From the NCBI GenBank assembly GCA_964531295.1, contig CAZHHJ010000002.1, forward strand, positions 1 through 51,269: a stretch of DNA of 51,269 bases, read 5' to 3'. This document shows, in pieces, positions 1 through 7,785 of the stretch. Within the stretch, counting starts at the first letter, position 1, and each line of letters starts with the position of its first letter. The translations under genes and the position numbers were made by a program. The stretch comes from JAAYJK01 sp964531295. GTDB taxonomy: Bacteria; Bacillota; Syntrophomonadia; Syntrophomonadales; Syntrophomonadaceae. Below the pieces are notes generated by a model. It saw only the letters and a list, made by a program, of their open reading frames with translations, had not been told where the DNA came from and ran no database searches.

Positions 1-1
1 G

Positions 2-274
2 GGGGTTGATTTTTATTACGGGGATTTTGGGGAAAATATCCGGGTGGACGGAATGGTAATAGGGCGTTTGCCCATCGGAACTCAGATCAAGATTGGTGAG
101 GCGGTAGTGGAAGTTTTAGAAAAAGACGAAAAATATTCCGATCGATATGTCACGGTTCGGGGTTATGCGGGTGATCTTAGCATATTACCGGATAAAATTC
201 ATGCCCAAGTGGTGATTGCCGGGAGAATCGAGGCCGGGGATAAGGTGCAGGTGTTGCATGAATCCCTGTCCTAA
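2..274 (+). CDS. MOSC domain protein, C-terminal part (5' end outside window)
   Basis: The frame is open from base 2, so only the last 90 residues are present. The segment GDFGENI followed by LPIGTQIKIGEAVVEV is the typical MOSC core, and the end (GRIEAGDKVQVL) matches the family's closing strand. MOSC domains bind or transfer sulfur or molybdenum cofactor ligands, often through a conserved cysteine; no cysteine occurs in the visible part, which is odd for a sulfur carrier. A GTG at 44 could be called as a start but would cut the domain, so it is not the real one. Stop TAA at 272-274; the next gene lies 85 bases downstream. Domain call is fairly sure; substrate is unknown. Confidence 0.75.
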   Translation, partial: GVDFYYGDFGENIRVDGMVIGRLPIGTQIKIGEAVVEVLEKDEKYSDRYVTVRGYAGDLSILPDKIHAQVVIAGRIEAGDKVQVLHESLS

Positions 275-359
275 GGGTCGGGGAAAGATACTATAAAAGC
301 AGGCATAAAAATATCTGATTAAACGAACAATAATAGCATTATAAAATAAAGGAGGTTTT

Positions 360-557
360 ATGGTGCAGATAAAAGTAGCTGAGTTAGTAGGCGAATCAAA
401 AAAAAGCTGGCAGCATGCCATAGAAAATGCAGTTAGCGAGGCTTCTCAATCCATGCATAATATCACTGGAGTTGAAGTGCATAACTGGACTGCAGATTGT
501 CAGGACAACAAAATTATTGAATACAAAGCCAATATTAAAATAGCGTACACAGAATAA
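360..557 (+). CDS. Dodecin family flavin-binding protein
   Basis: A 65-residue protein, the usual dodecin length. The pattern KVAELVGESKKSWQHAIENA followed by TGVEVHNW is characteristic; the tryptophan of that second motif stacks on the flavin in dodecins. Family members form hollow dodecamers in the cytoplasm that store or buffer riboflavin, FMN or FAD. The ATG at 360 has a good GGAGG site at 351-355. It stands as a single gene and is followed 11 bases after its stop by a REP-like hairpin (569-607) that could end its transcript. Confidence in family is high; the physiological role is inferred from the family only. Confidence 0.88.
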   Translation: MVQIKVAELVGESKKSWQHAIENAVSEASQSMHNITGVEVHNWTADCQDNKIIEYKANIKIAYTE

Positions 558-568
558 CTAAAAACATT

Positions 569-607
569 AAAAGTTGACACCGGGGCCGGTTATCCTTGTC
601 AACTTTT
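569..607 (-). repeat. REP-like hairpin, GTTGACA-arm type (copy 1)
   Basis: The arms AAAAGTTGACA and TGTCAACTTTT are complementary and flank a core containing GGGGCCGGTTAT, a diverged reverse-complement of the family core. It starts 11 bases after the dodecin stop and ends in a T-rich run, so it could also act as a terminator. Confidence 0.7.
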
Positions 608-789
608 TGAGAAGCGGGGGCAATTTGCTTGTCCCGGTTCCAGCCGATGTCAATAGGGGCGTTGAGCACTGTCGCAAAGAATACTGCGATAGCGCACAAC
701 GCCCTTATTGGCATGGAAGGTAATTTACATAGAGGTTGGAAAATGGTAGGGATTTGTAAATTTATATAGAATAATCAAATAAGGAAAGA

Positions 790-824
790 GAGTTGACAGG
801 AAGCACCGTTTCTAATATCAACCT
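790..824 (+). repeat. REP-like element, diverged (copy 2)
   Basis: It reads GAGTTGACAGGAAGCACCG and ends TATCAACCTT, recognisably the same unit as the other copies but with a decayed core. It contains TTGACA (793-798), 17 bases, then TATCAA (816-821). It lies about 85 bases before the start of the reductase gene at 908. Confidence 0.55.
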
Positions 825-851
825 TGGGTTGTTGGGCTGAATTGCCCTGGT

Positions 852-891
852 GTTAACGCTGACAGGAAGAAGCGTTTCCAATGTCAACTTT
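852..891 (+). repeat. REP-like element, diverged (copy 3)
   Basis: CTGACAGGAAGAAGCG and then ATGTCAACTTTA resemble the family. Its last bases supply an in-frame ATG at 881 ahead of the reductase gene; the ribosome site after the repeat shows that the real start is 908. Confidence 0.55.
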
Positions 892-907
892 ATTGAGGAG
901 GGATAAG

Positions 908-1762
908 ATGAAAAGGATTAAGGTTTTAGGCATCTCGGGCAGTCCCAGGCACGCTAATACCGAGACTTTGGTGGGTGAATCGCTGCAGGCTGCCCAGGAG
1001 TTGGGGCCGGTAGATACGGAATTGATTTCTCTGGCGGGTTTGGAGATCAATCCCTGCGATGGATGTAACAAATGTTATGGTTATTCAAAAGGAGCTTCCT
1101 GGGATCGATTATGCTATAAATATGATGACGATGTTACTATGATTTATAAAAAAATACGTGCAGCGGATGGTCTTATTGTGGGTTCGCCAGTGTATACGGG
1201 CGATATTACTGCTAAGTTGAAGGCTTTAATGGAAAGGGGAGCTTGTTTCTGCCATTATTCTGCTTCTCCGGTGGCGGGCAGCATTCGCAACAAGGTAGTG
1301 GGGGGGATAGTTGTCGCTTTTGAAAGACGAGGAGGTCAGGAGAGCTCTTTGCAGAGTATCTGGAGATGGGCGACAGGAATACTATTTTCCCAGGTAGTAG
1401 GTGCGGTGCCTTTTCCGGGTGATCCTCCCCCGCAGGCCTCGGCATTGGGCGGGCTGGCCGACACTTGTGATTCATATGCGGGCCTGGGAAAATACGGGGC
1501 CATGCCTGAAACTACCCGGACTGACCCTCCTAACAGTGGGGTTTATAATCTGCGTTCCGTCAGGAACCTGGGTAAGAGTGTGGCTCTGGGAGCGCTGATG
1601 ATCAACAGGGGGATAAGCGCGCTGGAGGCTGAAGGCATCACGGTTCCTCCGCTGCCCTTAACTGCTTTCCCAGAAAAAATATTGCAGCCGGATTCGTATT
1701 TAAAGGAGATCAGGCAGGGGAAAAGAACTGTACCTGAATATCAGATTATTAAAGGGGATTAA
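908..1762 (+). CDS. NADPH-dependent FMN reductase / iron-sulfur flavoprotein-like
   Basis: 284 residues. The N-terminus KVLGISGSPRHANTE is the FMN phosphate loop of the flavodoxin-like reductases, and GLIVGSPVYTGDIT is the second FMN-contact segment. Four cysteines (C50, C53, C56, C69) form a C-x2-C-x2-C-x12-C cluster at the place where iron-sulfur flavoproteins carry a tighter C-x2-C-x2-C-x4-7-C motif, so a 4Fe-4S cluster is probable but the last spacing is unusually wide. The C-terminal 100 residues are longer than in the simple reductases. ATG 908 is chosen over 881 because GAGGAGGG lies five bases before it and 881 is inside a repeat. Probably a cytoplasmic electron carrier; substrate unknown. 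Confidence 0.75.
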   Translation: MKRIKVLGISGSPRHANTETLVGESLQAAQELGPVDTELISLAGLEINPCDGCNKCYGYSKGASWDRLCYKYDDDVTMIYKKIRAADGLIVGSPVYTGDITAKLKALMERGACFCHYSASPVAGSIRNKVVGGIVVAFERRGGQESSLQSIWRWATGILFSQVVGAVPFPGDPPPQASALGGLADTCDSYAGLGKYGAMPETTRTDPPNSGVYNLRSVRNLGKSVALGALMINRGISALEAEGITVPPLPLTAFPEKILQPDSYLKEIRQGKRTVPEYQIIKGD

Positions 1763-1934
1763 GTCAGTTCTGGACCTGGGCCGCTATACTGAGCTCCTGA
1801 AGCATTTGCATGTAAAAAACCGGTCCGGGGATGTTGCCAGGCGGCTCAACAAAGTTGTGCCTGGAACGCCTGTTTCGTCTATAGCAAGTAGTTTTAGTAG
1901 TGTATAATTAATAATAATAGGAGGTGATCGGCAA

Positions 1935-2420
1935 GTGAAATGGGAATTTTTCAATAAACAGCAGGTAGAGCTCAAGCACTTTAAAAGCGATACCATAAAG
2001 GAGTTTTTCAAGCAGTCATCGTTTTGGCAAAAAAAGGCGGTGAAATATATCGATAATCCGCAAGAAGCTAGAAGGCTGCTTAATGAGGCGGTTAATAAGG
2101 CATCCCAGAATAAAGGCGGCCCCCTGAACGAAATTTGGGATTCACTGCAGACCTTGTTCAGTCTGCTGAAGGATTGGATATCAGGTACTTACCGGGGTTT
2201 GCCTACCAAAGCGCTATTACTCGTATTGGCAGGGATAGTCTACTTTGTAAGTCCAATTGATATCATACCGGATTTCATTGTCGGTCTGGGTTTCTTGGAT
2301 GATGCGGTGATTTTGGGGTGGATAATAAGCGAGATCGGCAAAGAACTGGAAGCCTACCGAATCTGGCAATCACATGGCCAGGTCATAGATGTGGAGCCGA
2401 TAAAGGTGGAAAAGATTTAG
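1935..2420 (+). CDS. DUF1232 domain protein
   Basis: 161 residues. The C-terminal half holds the DUF1232 signature VYFVSPIDIIPDFIVGLGFLDDAVILGW in the membrane-associated part (about residues 90-130), preceded by a hydrophobic stretch LLLVLAGIV. The first 85 residues are polar and probably cytoplasmic. The GTG start at 1935 follows AGGAGGTGATC at a good distance. Family members (YkvA-like) have no firmly known biochemical role. It stands alone between the flavin reductase and the carbonic anhydrase, all three in the same direction with gaps of 80-170 bases. Confidence 0.75.
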   Translation: MKWEFFNKQQVELKHFKSDTIKEFFKQSSFWQKKAVKYIDNPQEARRLLNEAVNKASQNKGGPLNEIWDSLQTLFSLLKDWISGTYRGLPTKALLLVLAGIVYFVSPIDIIPDFIVGLGFLDDAVILGWIISEIGKELEAYRIWQSHGQVIDVEPIKVEKI

Positions 2421-2503
2421 CGCAGAACTATAATATAATGAAGAACAGTGGTATGGGCTCAGCTGGAAAGCACGAAATATAATTAAAATGAGGAGGAAGA
2501 TAA

Positions 2504-3199
2504 GTGAGTCACGAAAAAGTTGTTGTTGATTATGAGATCCTGATTAGAGAATTAGAAGAAGGTTTGGATGCTTTTGCCCAGGATTTTCCCCTGGCAGATT
2601 TCCAAAAGGGGGATTATAAACAGTACCCGGTGATAACCCTGCTGGCCTGCAGTGATTCGCGAGTGCCGGGCAATATGTTGGGCACTATGTTTAACCGGGT
2701 ATTTTGCATCGAAAATATAGGCAACCAGGCAAAAACTGGCGAGGGATCAATACTCTACGGTTTGCTGCATTTGGGCACCCCTATTATGATTGTTTCGGGT
2801 CACAGTGATTGTGGGGCCATAAAAGCGGCTAGTGCCGATTTTTCTGCTGAACCGGATGCTTTAAAAAAGGAACTGGAAACTGTAAAGGCTTCACTGGCCA
2901 CAGGGGTAGAAGGATTTACGGGCTCTCTATCTGATGATGAGACGCTTAAGTTTACCCAGTTGGCTGAATTAAATGCAGATGTGCAAATTGATTTTCTTTT
3001 GAGTAATCCAGCGGTTAAAGCCCTGGTGGATAAAAAGGAACTGCATATATTGGGTGCTATGCTGGATCTTCATGATGTTTATGGCGGGGGATATGCCAGA
3101 ACATATTTAAGCAATATCAATGGCGAAAAAACCCTGGCGGCGATGAAGGGATTCTCAGAGCTGGGTTCCCTGACTGCCAGGGCTAAGCGGCTTACGTAA
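2504..3199 (+). CDS. Beta-class carbonic anhydrase
   Basis: 231 residues. The zinc site is complete: C49 and D51-x-R53 in the ACSDSR motif, then H100 and C103 in SGHSDCGA. The enzyme interconverts carbon dioxide and bicarbonate in the cytoplasm; in an anaerobe it may supply bicarbonate for carboxylations or help pH balance. The GTG at 2504 follows AGGAGG (2491-2496). The segment between residues about 110 and 155 is longer than in the shortest beta enzymes and contains the acidic SLSDDETLK loop. Single gene; a REP-like element begins about 60 bases after the stop. Family call is very secure; physiological use is inferred. Confidence 0.93.
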   Translation: MSHEKVVVDYEILIRELEEGLDAFAQDFPLADFQKGDYKQYPVITLLACSDSRVPGNMLGTMFNRVFCIENIGNQAKTGEGSILYGLLHLGTPIMIVSGHSDCGAIKAASADFSAEPDALKKELETVKASLATGVEGFTGSLSDDETLKFTQLAELNADVQIDFLLSNPAVKALVDKKELHILGAMLDLHDVYGGGYARTYLSNINGEKTLAAMKGFSELGSLTARAKRLT

Positions 3200-3260
3200 G
3201 AAAGTAACAAAATAGCCAAACAGGGGGATGATTCTTGCAGTCAAGCTCTTCAGTCTCGGA

Positions 3261-3296
3261 AAAGTTGACAGCAAGAACCGTCCCTGGTATCAATCT
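3261..3296 (+). repeat. REP-like element (copy 4)
   Basis: AAAGTTGACAGCAAGAACCG is followed by TCCCTGGTATCAAT. Relative to the intact copies the right arm has TATCAA in place of TGTCAA, which weakens the hairpin but gives TTGACA (3265-3270), 17 bases, TATCAA (3288-3293). It lies 35 bases before the Na/Pi symporter gene. Confidence 0.8.
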
Positions 3297-3330
3297 CAAG
3301 CATAATTTTTGATTCGGAGGAAAATTTATA

Positions 3331-5010
3331 GTGGATTTTCCGTGGCAGGAAATAATTTTTGCGTTTTTTGGAGGACTGGGTTTATTCCTCTTTGGACTTA
3401 GATTTATGTCGGATGCCCTGCAGTCCGTAGCCGGCAACCGAATGCGGACTATACTGGAACAGGGCACTAGGACTCCGTTGCGGGGAGTTTTGACTGGCAC
3501 CCTGGTTACCGCTTTAATACAAAGCAGCAGTGCTACTACCGTGTTAACTGTAGGTCTGGTTAATGCCCGGTTGCTGACCCTGCGGCAGGCTATCGGGGTA
3601 GTGATGGGGGCGAATATAGGCACTACCATGACTGCCTATCTGATAGGGTTTAATTTAAAGGACTATGCGCTGCCTATCCTGGGGATAGGTGCTCTAATCT
3701 ATATGTTTTCCCGGAAGAAGAAGGCCAAGCTCATCGGGCAGGCGATTTTTGGTTTTGGAGTCCTGTTTTATGGTCTGACTATAATGGGACAGGGCATGAG
3801 CCCCTTAAAAGACCTGCCTTATTTTATCCAGTGGATGAGCAGTATTGAGAGCCACGCGGAACTGGGTGTATTGATCGGTATAGTTTTCACCTTCATCGTT
3901 CAAAGCAGCAGCGCCACCATCGGTGTTTTACAGGAGTTGGCTTATCAAGGGGCGATAAGCTATAAGCAGGCCGTGCCGATTTTATTTGGGGACAATATGG
4001 GTACCACCGTTACCGCTTTGCTGGCTTCCATGGGTGCCAGTGTGGCAGCCCGCCGGACGGCCCTGACGCATTTCCTTTTCAATGCCCTGGGAACCTTGAT
4101 TTTTCTGCCCTTGTTCCTGATAGGCATATTTGAAAAGATCGTGATATTATTTACCAATTATATTTTTATTCTTCTTCCTGGTTTTACCGGAAGTTGGGAA
4201 ACACTTAACATCAAGCTGCAGATTGCCCAAACTCATGCGGTATTCAATATCAGCAATGCCATAATCCAACTTCCTTTAGTAGCGGTTTTAGCCTTCATCG
4301 TAACCAAGTTGATTCCAGATTCCCAAGAGGAGGACGTGGAACAGATCAGGTACATAGACACTCGTTTCTTAAACAATCCTGCCTTTGCTCTTTCCCAGGC
4401 TACGCGGGAAACTATGCGCATGGGGCAGCTAGCCCGGGAAGCCTTCAGTAATGCGATTGGATATTTTAATACCCAGGATCATTCTCTTTATAAAAGATCA
4501 ATAGTTCTGGAGAAAACCATCGATTCTTTGGAGAGAGAAATTACTGATTATATAGTACTTACCTATGAAAAGAGTCTATCTCCTGAAGATTCACGTCATG
4601 CTTACATAATACTGCAGGCCTTAAATGATATAGAAAGAATTGGTGATCACTGTGAAAACATTATAGAGCAGGGCAATTATGCTAGAAAGAATGATGTTAG
4701 TTTCTCTGGCGAGGCTAAGATAGAGCTGCAGAATGTGATTGATGTGGTTGGTGAAACCCTGGATATGGCTGTAAAATTGCTGGATAAGAACGATAAGGAC
4801 AATAAGGCCATGGCCCAAAAAGTAATTGAAAATGAGATCAGAATCGATCATCTTCAGGCTGAGTATCGGAAATCCCATATCCGCAGGTTAAATGAAAGAG
4901 TTTGTAATGGAAATAATGGCGCAGTATTTTTGGACATGCTGGCCAATCTGGAAAGGATCGGCGACCACTGTAACAATATCGCCCATTACATACTGGATGA
5001 GGAAAGGTGA
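3331..5010 (+). CDS. Na/Pi cotransporter family protein with C-terminal PhoU domain
   Basis: 559 residues. The membrane half carries the duplicated PNaS signature QSSSATT (residues 64-70) and QSSSAT (191-196), in hydrophobic stretches spanning about residues 5-320. From about residue 345 on, a helical region with two copies of an ERIGDHC motif (starting near residues 435 and 540) is a PhoU-like domain. Proteins of this YjbB/NptA type move phosphate with sodium, and the PhoU part is thought to regulate flux. The GTG at 3331 follows CGGAGG at 3315-3320, ten bases upstream. Single gene; a REP-like hairpin starts at the very next base after the stop. Direction of transport cannot be read from sequence. 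Confidence 0.88.
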   Translation: MDFPWQEIIFAFFGGLGLFLFGLRFMSDALQSVAGNRMRTILEQGTRTPLRGVLTGTLVTALIQSSSATTVLTVGLVNARLLTLRQAIGVVMGANIGTTMTAYLIGFNLKDYALPILGIGALIYMFSRKKKAKLIGQAIFGFGVLFYGLTIMGQGMSPLKDLPYFIQWMSSIESHAELGVLIGIVFTFIVQSSSATIGVLQELAYQGAISYKQAVPILFGDNMGTTVTALLASMGASVAARRTALTHFLFNALGTLIFLPLFLIGIFEKIVILFTNYIFILLPGFTGSWETLNIKLQIAQTHAVFNISNAIIQLPLVAVLAFIVTKLIPDSQEEDVEQIRYIDTRFLNNPAFALSQATRETMRMGQLAREAFSNAIGYFNTQDHSLYKRSIVLEKTIDSLEREITDYIVLTYEKSLSPEDSRHAYIILQALNDIERIGDHCENIIEQGNYARKNDVSFSGEAKIELQNVIDVVGETLDMAVKLLDKNDKDNKAMAQKVIENEIRIDHLQAEYRKSHIRRLNERVCNGNNGAVFLDMLANLERIGDHCNNIAHYILDEER

Positions 5011-5047
5011 AAAAGTTGACAGGAAGAACCGTCCCCGGTGTCAAAAA
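5011..5047 (+). repeat. REP-like hairpin (copy 5)
   Basis: AAAAGTTGACAGGAAGAACC followed by GTCCCCGGTGTCAA, with complementary TTGACA/TGTCAA arms and the intact family core. It begins directly after the stop codon of the Na/Pi symporter gene. Confidence 0.85.
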
Positions 5048-5214
5048 ACTGCTCAAGATCTTCATTATTTAACATTTTTTATCTTTGCTAGCAAAGGATT
5101 CAATAGGGAGCTTGGCGAAGTATAAACTCATAATATTCGCTCAGATCAACGTTTTTACGGAGGCTGTAGGACTCCTTTGCCAAGTCCAACTGGTAATATA
5201 CGGGAGGGTATAAT

Positions 5215-6363
5215 ATGACTCAGTCTAAAGCATGCCAGCAATGTAAGGCCCAGATTGAAGCTGGAGCCAGATTCTGTCCCTACTGTGGTTTTAATAATGC
5301 CTCGGCACCTGCAGGTCAGCGACCGGTGGGAGCGCAGCCCCCATCAGGAAGAGGCCCAGTTCAGCCCCCGGTGGGAGCACGGCCTCCATCAGGAGGATCG
5401 CCTGCTCAGGGCCCCAATCAGCCACCGTATCAGGGAGGGCCACCGACTCAGCAGGTAGCGGGACCGGTTGGGCCACCAACGGGGCAAATAGGGGGAGCGG
5501 AAGGGCCTGCTCATGGTCAGCAGCAATACCCGTTCCCTCAAAACAACGATCCGGGAGCTCCGCGGGGGGCTTATCGTCCGCCGCAATCCGGGAAGAAAAG
5601 CCCGGTGCTGGCTATAGTAATAGTGGCAGTATTACTGCTGGTAATTGCCGGAGGAGTACTGGTATATAAATTTTTACTGAATCCGGTCGATAATAATAAG
5701 ATTGAGCCAGCGGAAGGAACATCGGTAATTGAAAATGTGCTCGACGCGGTCAAAGGTAAACCGCTTGAGGATCTGAGCAAAGCAAAGAGCTATATGCCTG
5801 CTCCGGGATTGCAGATGAGCTATTATGAAATGTATATGGATGGAGATGAAGGGCCGCTGGATGTGGTTACCGCCAACATTATACCCAATGCGCTGGTCAG
5901 TGATGTCAGCATGTTTACGGATGGAGATGGAGAAGTGTACGGCGGAGTCTGCCATTATTTTCAACAAGCCGATGGAAGCATCGCTTACATATTTGATGAT
6001 GATCCTGCTAACAGCTTTCAGGTCTTGCCGGCATTAATACAGCCCGAGATATCCTGGATGTATAGTGATGAATATGGGGACATAGTCTATACCATCAAAG
6101 ACTTGGGCGTCAGCTGCACGCTGGACTTCGGGACCCTGGATAATTGCCTGCGGATAGAAATAGATAATCAGGTATTTGGCATCCGGGAGGAAGTTTATTA
6201 TGCGCCTGGTCTGGGAGAAGTCCTGCGCAAATCCATTCCCGATGGAGCCCAGGTATATCGACTGACCGGGTATCAGCAGATAGATGCGGGGCAAGCCCAA
6301 TCAACCATCTTAAAACACTCAGTAAATCAGGAAGAGATCAATACCCGACTGGCCAACCCTTAA
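5215..6363 (+). CDS. Zinc-ribbon, proline/glycine-rich, single-pass membrane protein
   Basis: 382 residues. An N-terminal zinc ribbon (CQQCKAQIEAGARFCPYC, two CxxC pairs within residues 8-24) is followed by a low-complexity Pro/Gly/Gln-rich linker to about residue 125, with loosely repeated RPVGAQPPSG-like units. One membrane helix (VLAIVIVAVLLLVIAGGVLV) leads to a soluble 200-residue domain with many acidic and aromatic residues, presumably outside the cell. I do not recognise that domain. The layout recalls Firmicutes envelope proteins in which a cytoplasmic ribbon is linked to an extracellular sensor. ATG 5215 has GGGAGG nine bases upstream. The REP-like copy at 6362 overlaps its stop codon. 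Confidence 0.75.
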   Translation: MTQSKACQQCKAQIEAGARFCPYCGFNNASAPAGQRPVGAQPPSGRGPVQPPVGARPPSGGSPAQGPNQPPYQGGPPTQQVAGPVGPPTGQIGGAEGPAHGQQQYPFPQNNDPGAPRGAYRPPQSGKKSPVLAIVIVAVLLLVIAGGVLVYKFLLNPVDNNKIEPAEGTSVIENVLDAVKGKPLEDLSKAKSYMPAPGLQMSYYEMYMDGDEGPLDVVTANIIPNALVSDVSMFTDGDGEVYGGVCHYFQQADGSIAYIFDDDPANSFQVLPALIQPEISWMYSDEYGDIVYTIKDLGVSCTLDFGTLDNCLRIEIDNQVFGIREEVYYAPGLGEVLRKSIPDGAQVYRLTGYQQIDAGQAQSTILKHSVNQEEINTRLANP

Positions 6364-6396
6364 AAGTTGACAGCAAGAACCGTCCCCGCTGTCAAG
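6362..6396 (+). repeat. REP-like hairpin (copy 6)
   Basis: AAAAGTTGACAGCAAGAACC then GTCCCCGCTGTCAAGC; the arms TTGACAGC and GCTGTCAA pair fully. It overlaps the TAA of the zinc-ribbon gene. Confidence 0.87.
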
Positions 6397-6459
6397 CGGA
6401 AGGTTAGGGGACACACCGACTGCTCAGGGATATCCCCATTATGTAAGGAGTGCTGAGAA

Positions 6460-7713
6460 GTGGATTGTATGATCAAAGGTACCAGAATTGAACTGATGCG
6501 GAGAGTTATTATGGTAGCAGCAGTTATTCTGGGTATAGGATTTATAGGCTACATAGCACCCACTTTAATTACTGTGGAGTGGGTTGATTTCCAGCGGGAC
6601 CAGGCGGAAGAACTGGAATCTCCCTATGGTTTTATAGGTGAAGAAGCTAAACGTCTGGCGGCTCTGCCCTTGGAAGAATATATTGCGGAGATAAGCGGAG
6701 GTAAGATTATTAATCTTGATTCAGGTCAATGGGGTACTTTTTTTGAGCAGATTTATCTGGCCAGTTCGGGTCAGTACTCTCAATCGATTTATGGGGATCG
6801 GGTCAGTGAAATGGACAAGAAATGGCGTTTTTCCCCGGAGGAGAAATCAGTGGGGGTGTTTTTTCGGCCCGGCGAACTCCCTATCGAATCATGGGGACTG
6901 AGCAGGCACTATGATATATCCCATTTGAGTACCGAGATGCAGGGCAACACCTCCTACCTCAAATCAATTTATTGGGATTACGCAGACCCCTATAACCGCC
7001 CTTATATCAAGCCGCCTCCGTCTATGTATCATCCTTTGCGCACAGCAGGTTTCATAATCCTGCCGCTTGGAATAATCCTTGGTTTTCTTCTTCCCCGCAG
7101 AAAACCGGAAGAGGGGGATGTGTTCTACCGAGCAGGAGCTATAGCCGCTGGTGATATTGTGGGCTTGCTGCTCTTGGCTACCTTCTTGACTATGCCGGTA
7201 CTAATTAGCGAGGGTAGTATGCAGGTGTTTGGGGATTTATGGGCCATAACTGTGGTAATGTTGTTTATGGCCTCTTTCGGACTGCTTATTCTGTATACCA
7301 ATGGCTGGCATGCTTCCTACCGTTTAAAATTCGGGCCGGAGGCCCTGTGCAGGCTTACCGTCAAGGGCACAGATTTTTACCAGTATAGAGATATATCTTC
7401 TGTAGAGGAAGTTCTTCTGGTTTATCCGAAATGGTTTCTCTGGGCCTTCCGGATATTAATGCTGTTTTCTTTGCTTTCGGGCCGGGGTGCAACTACCTCC
7501 ACCGCGGGACCCTTCGTGCTGGCCGAATCGGCTTCTTACGCTGGTCTGCTGGTTAAGAGAAGAGATGGCAGACCATTGTACATCTGGTATGGTGATCAGA
7601 TGGGTAATGTAATCCTGCCCGGTTATGACCGTGTTATCCAAGAATGCAGCCGGCGGGGCATAGCGTACAATGATGAACCCCAGGTAGTGCAGGGTTTCAT
7701 GTACATGAAATAA
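6460..7713 (+). CDS. Unrecognised multi-pass membrane protein
   Basis: 417 residues. A membrane helix lies near the N-terminus (VIMVAAVILGIGFIGYIAP), followed by an extracytoplasmic domain of about 150 residues, then hydrophobic segments around residues 190-210, 225-250 and 260-285, and a cytoplasmic-looking tail that holds a further hydrophobic stretch near 325-345. I recognise no family. GTG 6460 follows AAGGAG (6445-6450) by nine bases. It has the same direction as the zinc-ribbon protein 96 bases upstream and may share its job, but the repeat between them argues against a simple operon. The stop overlaps REP-like copy 7. Confidence 0.7.
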   Translation: MDCMIKGTRIELMRRVIMVAAVILGIGFIGYIAPTLITVEWVDFQRDQAEELESPYGFIGEEAKRLAALPLEEYIAEISGGKIINLDSGQWGTFFEQIYLASSGQYSQSIYGDRVSEMDKKWRFSPEEKSVGVFFRPGELPIESWGLSRHYDISHLSTEMQGNTSYLKSIYWDYADPYNRPYIKPPPSMYHPLRTAGFIILPLGIILGFLLPRRKPEEGDVFYRAGAIAAGDIVGLLLLATFLTMPVLISEGSMQVFGDLWAITVVMLFMASFGLLILYTNGWHASYRLKFGPEALCRLTVKGTDFYQYRDISSVEEVLLVYPKWFLWAFRILMLFSLLSGRGATTSTAGPFVLAESASYAGLLVKRRDGRPLYIWYGDQMGNVILPGYDRVIQECSRRGIAYNDEPQVVQGFMYMK

Positions 7714-7746
7714 AGTTGACAGGAAGAGCCGTCCCCGGTGTCAACC
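7712..7746 (+). repeat. REP-like hairpin (copy 7)
   Basis: AAAGTTGACAGGAAGAGCCG then TCCCCGGTGTCAACC. It overlaps the stop codon of the upstream membrane protein and is the first half of a head-to-head pair with copy 8. Confidence 0.87.
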
Positions 7747-7748
7747 TG

Positions 7749-7784
7749 AAAAGTTGACAGTGGGGACGGTTTTTTCTGTCAACT
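7749..7784 (-). repeat. REP-like hairpin, inverted orientation (copy 8)
   Basis: AAAAGTTGACAGTGGGGACG and then CTGTCAACT; the core GGGGACGGTT is the reverse complement of copy 7's. It ends two bases before the stop of the minus-strand glycosyltransferase, so copies 7 and 8 sit exactly between two convergent genes, each oriented to one of them. Confidence 0.87.
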
Positions 7785-7785
7785 G

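Noticed and set aside
1763..1912. Open frame downstream of the flavin reductase stop (LDLGRYTELLKHLHVKNRSG-like translation ending before 1920)
   Set aside because: No start codon with a ribosome site and no family resemblance; it continues from an out-of-frame reading of the reductase gene.
5107..5187. Distant inverted pair GGAGCTTGGCGAAG / CTTTGCCAAGTCC before the zinc-ribbon gene
   Set aside because: Imperfect pairing over a long loop and no known riboswitch shape; could be chance.
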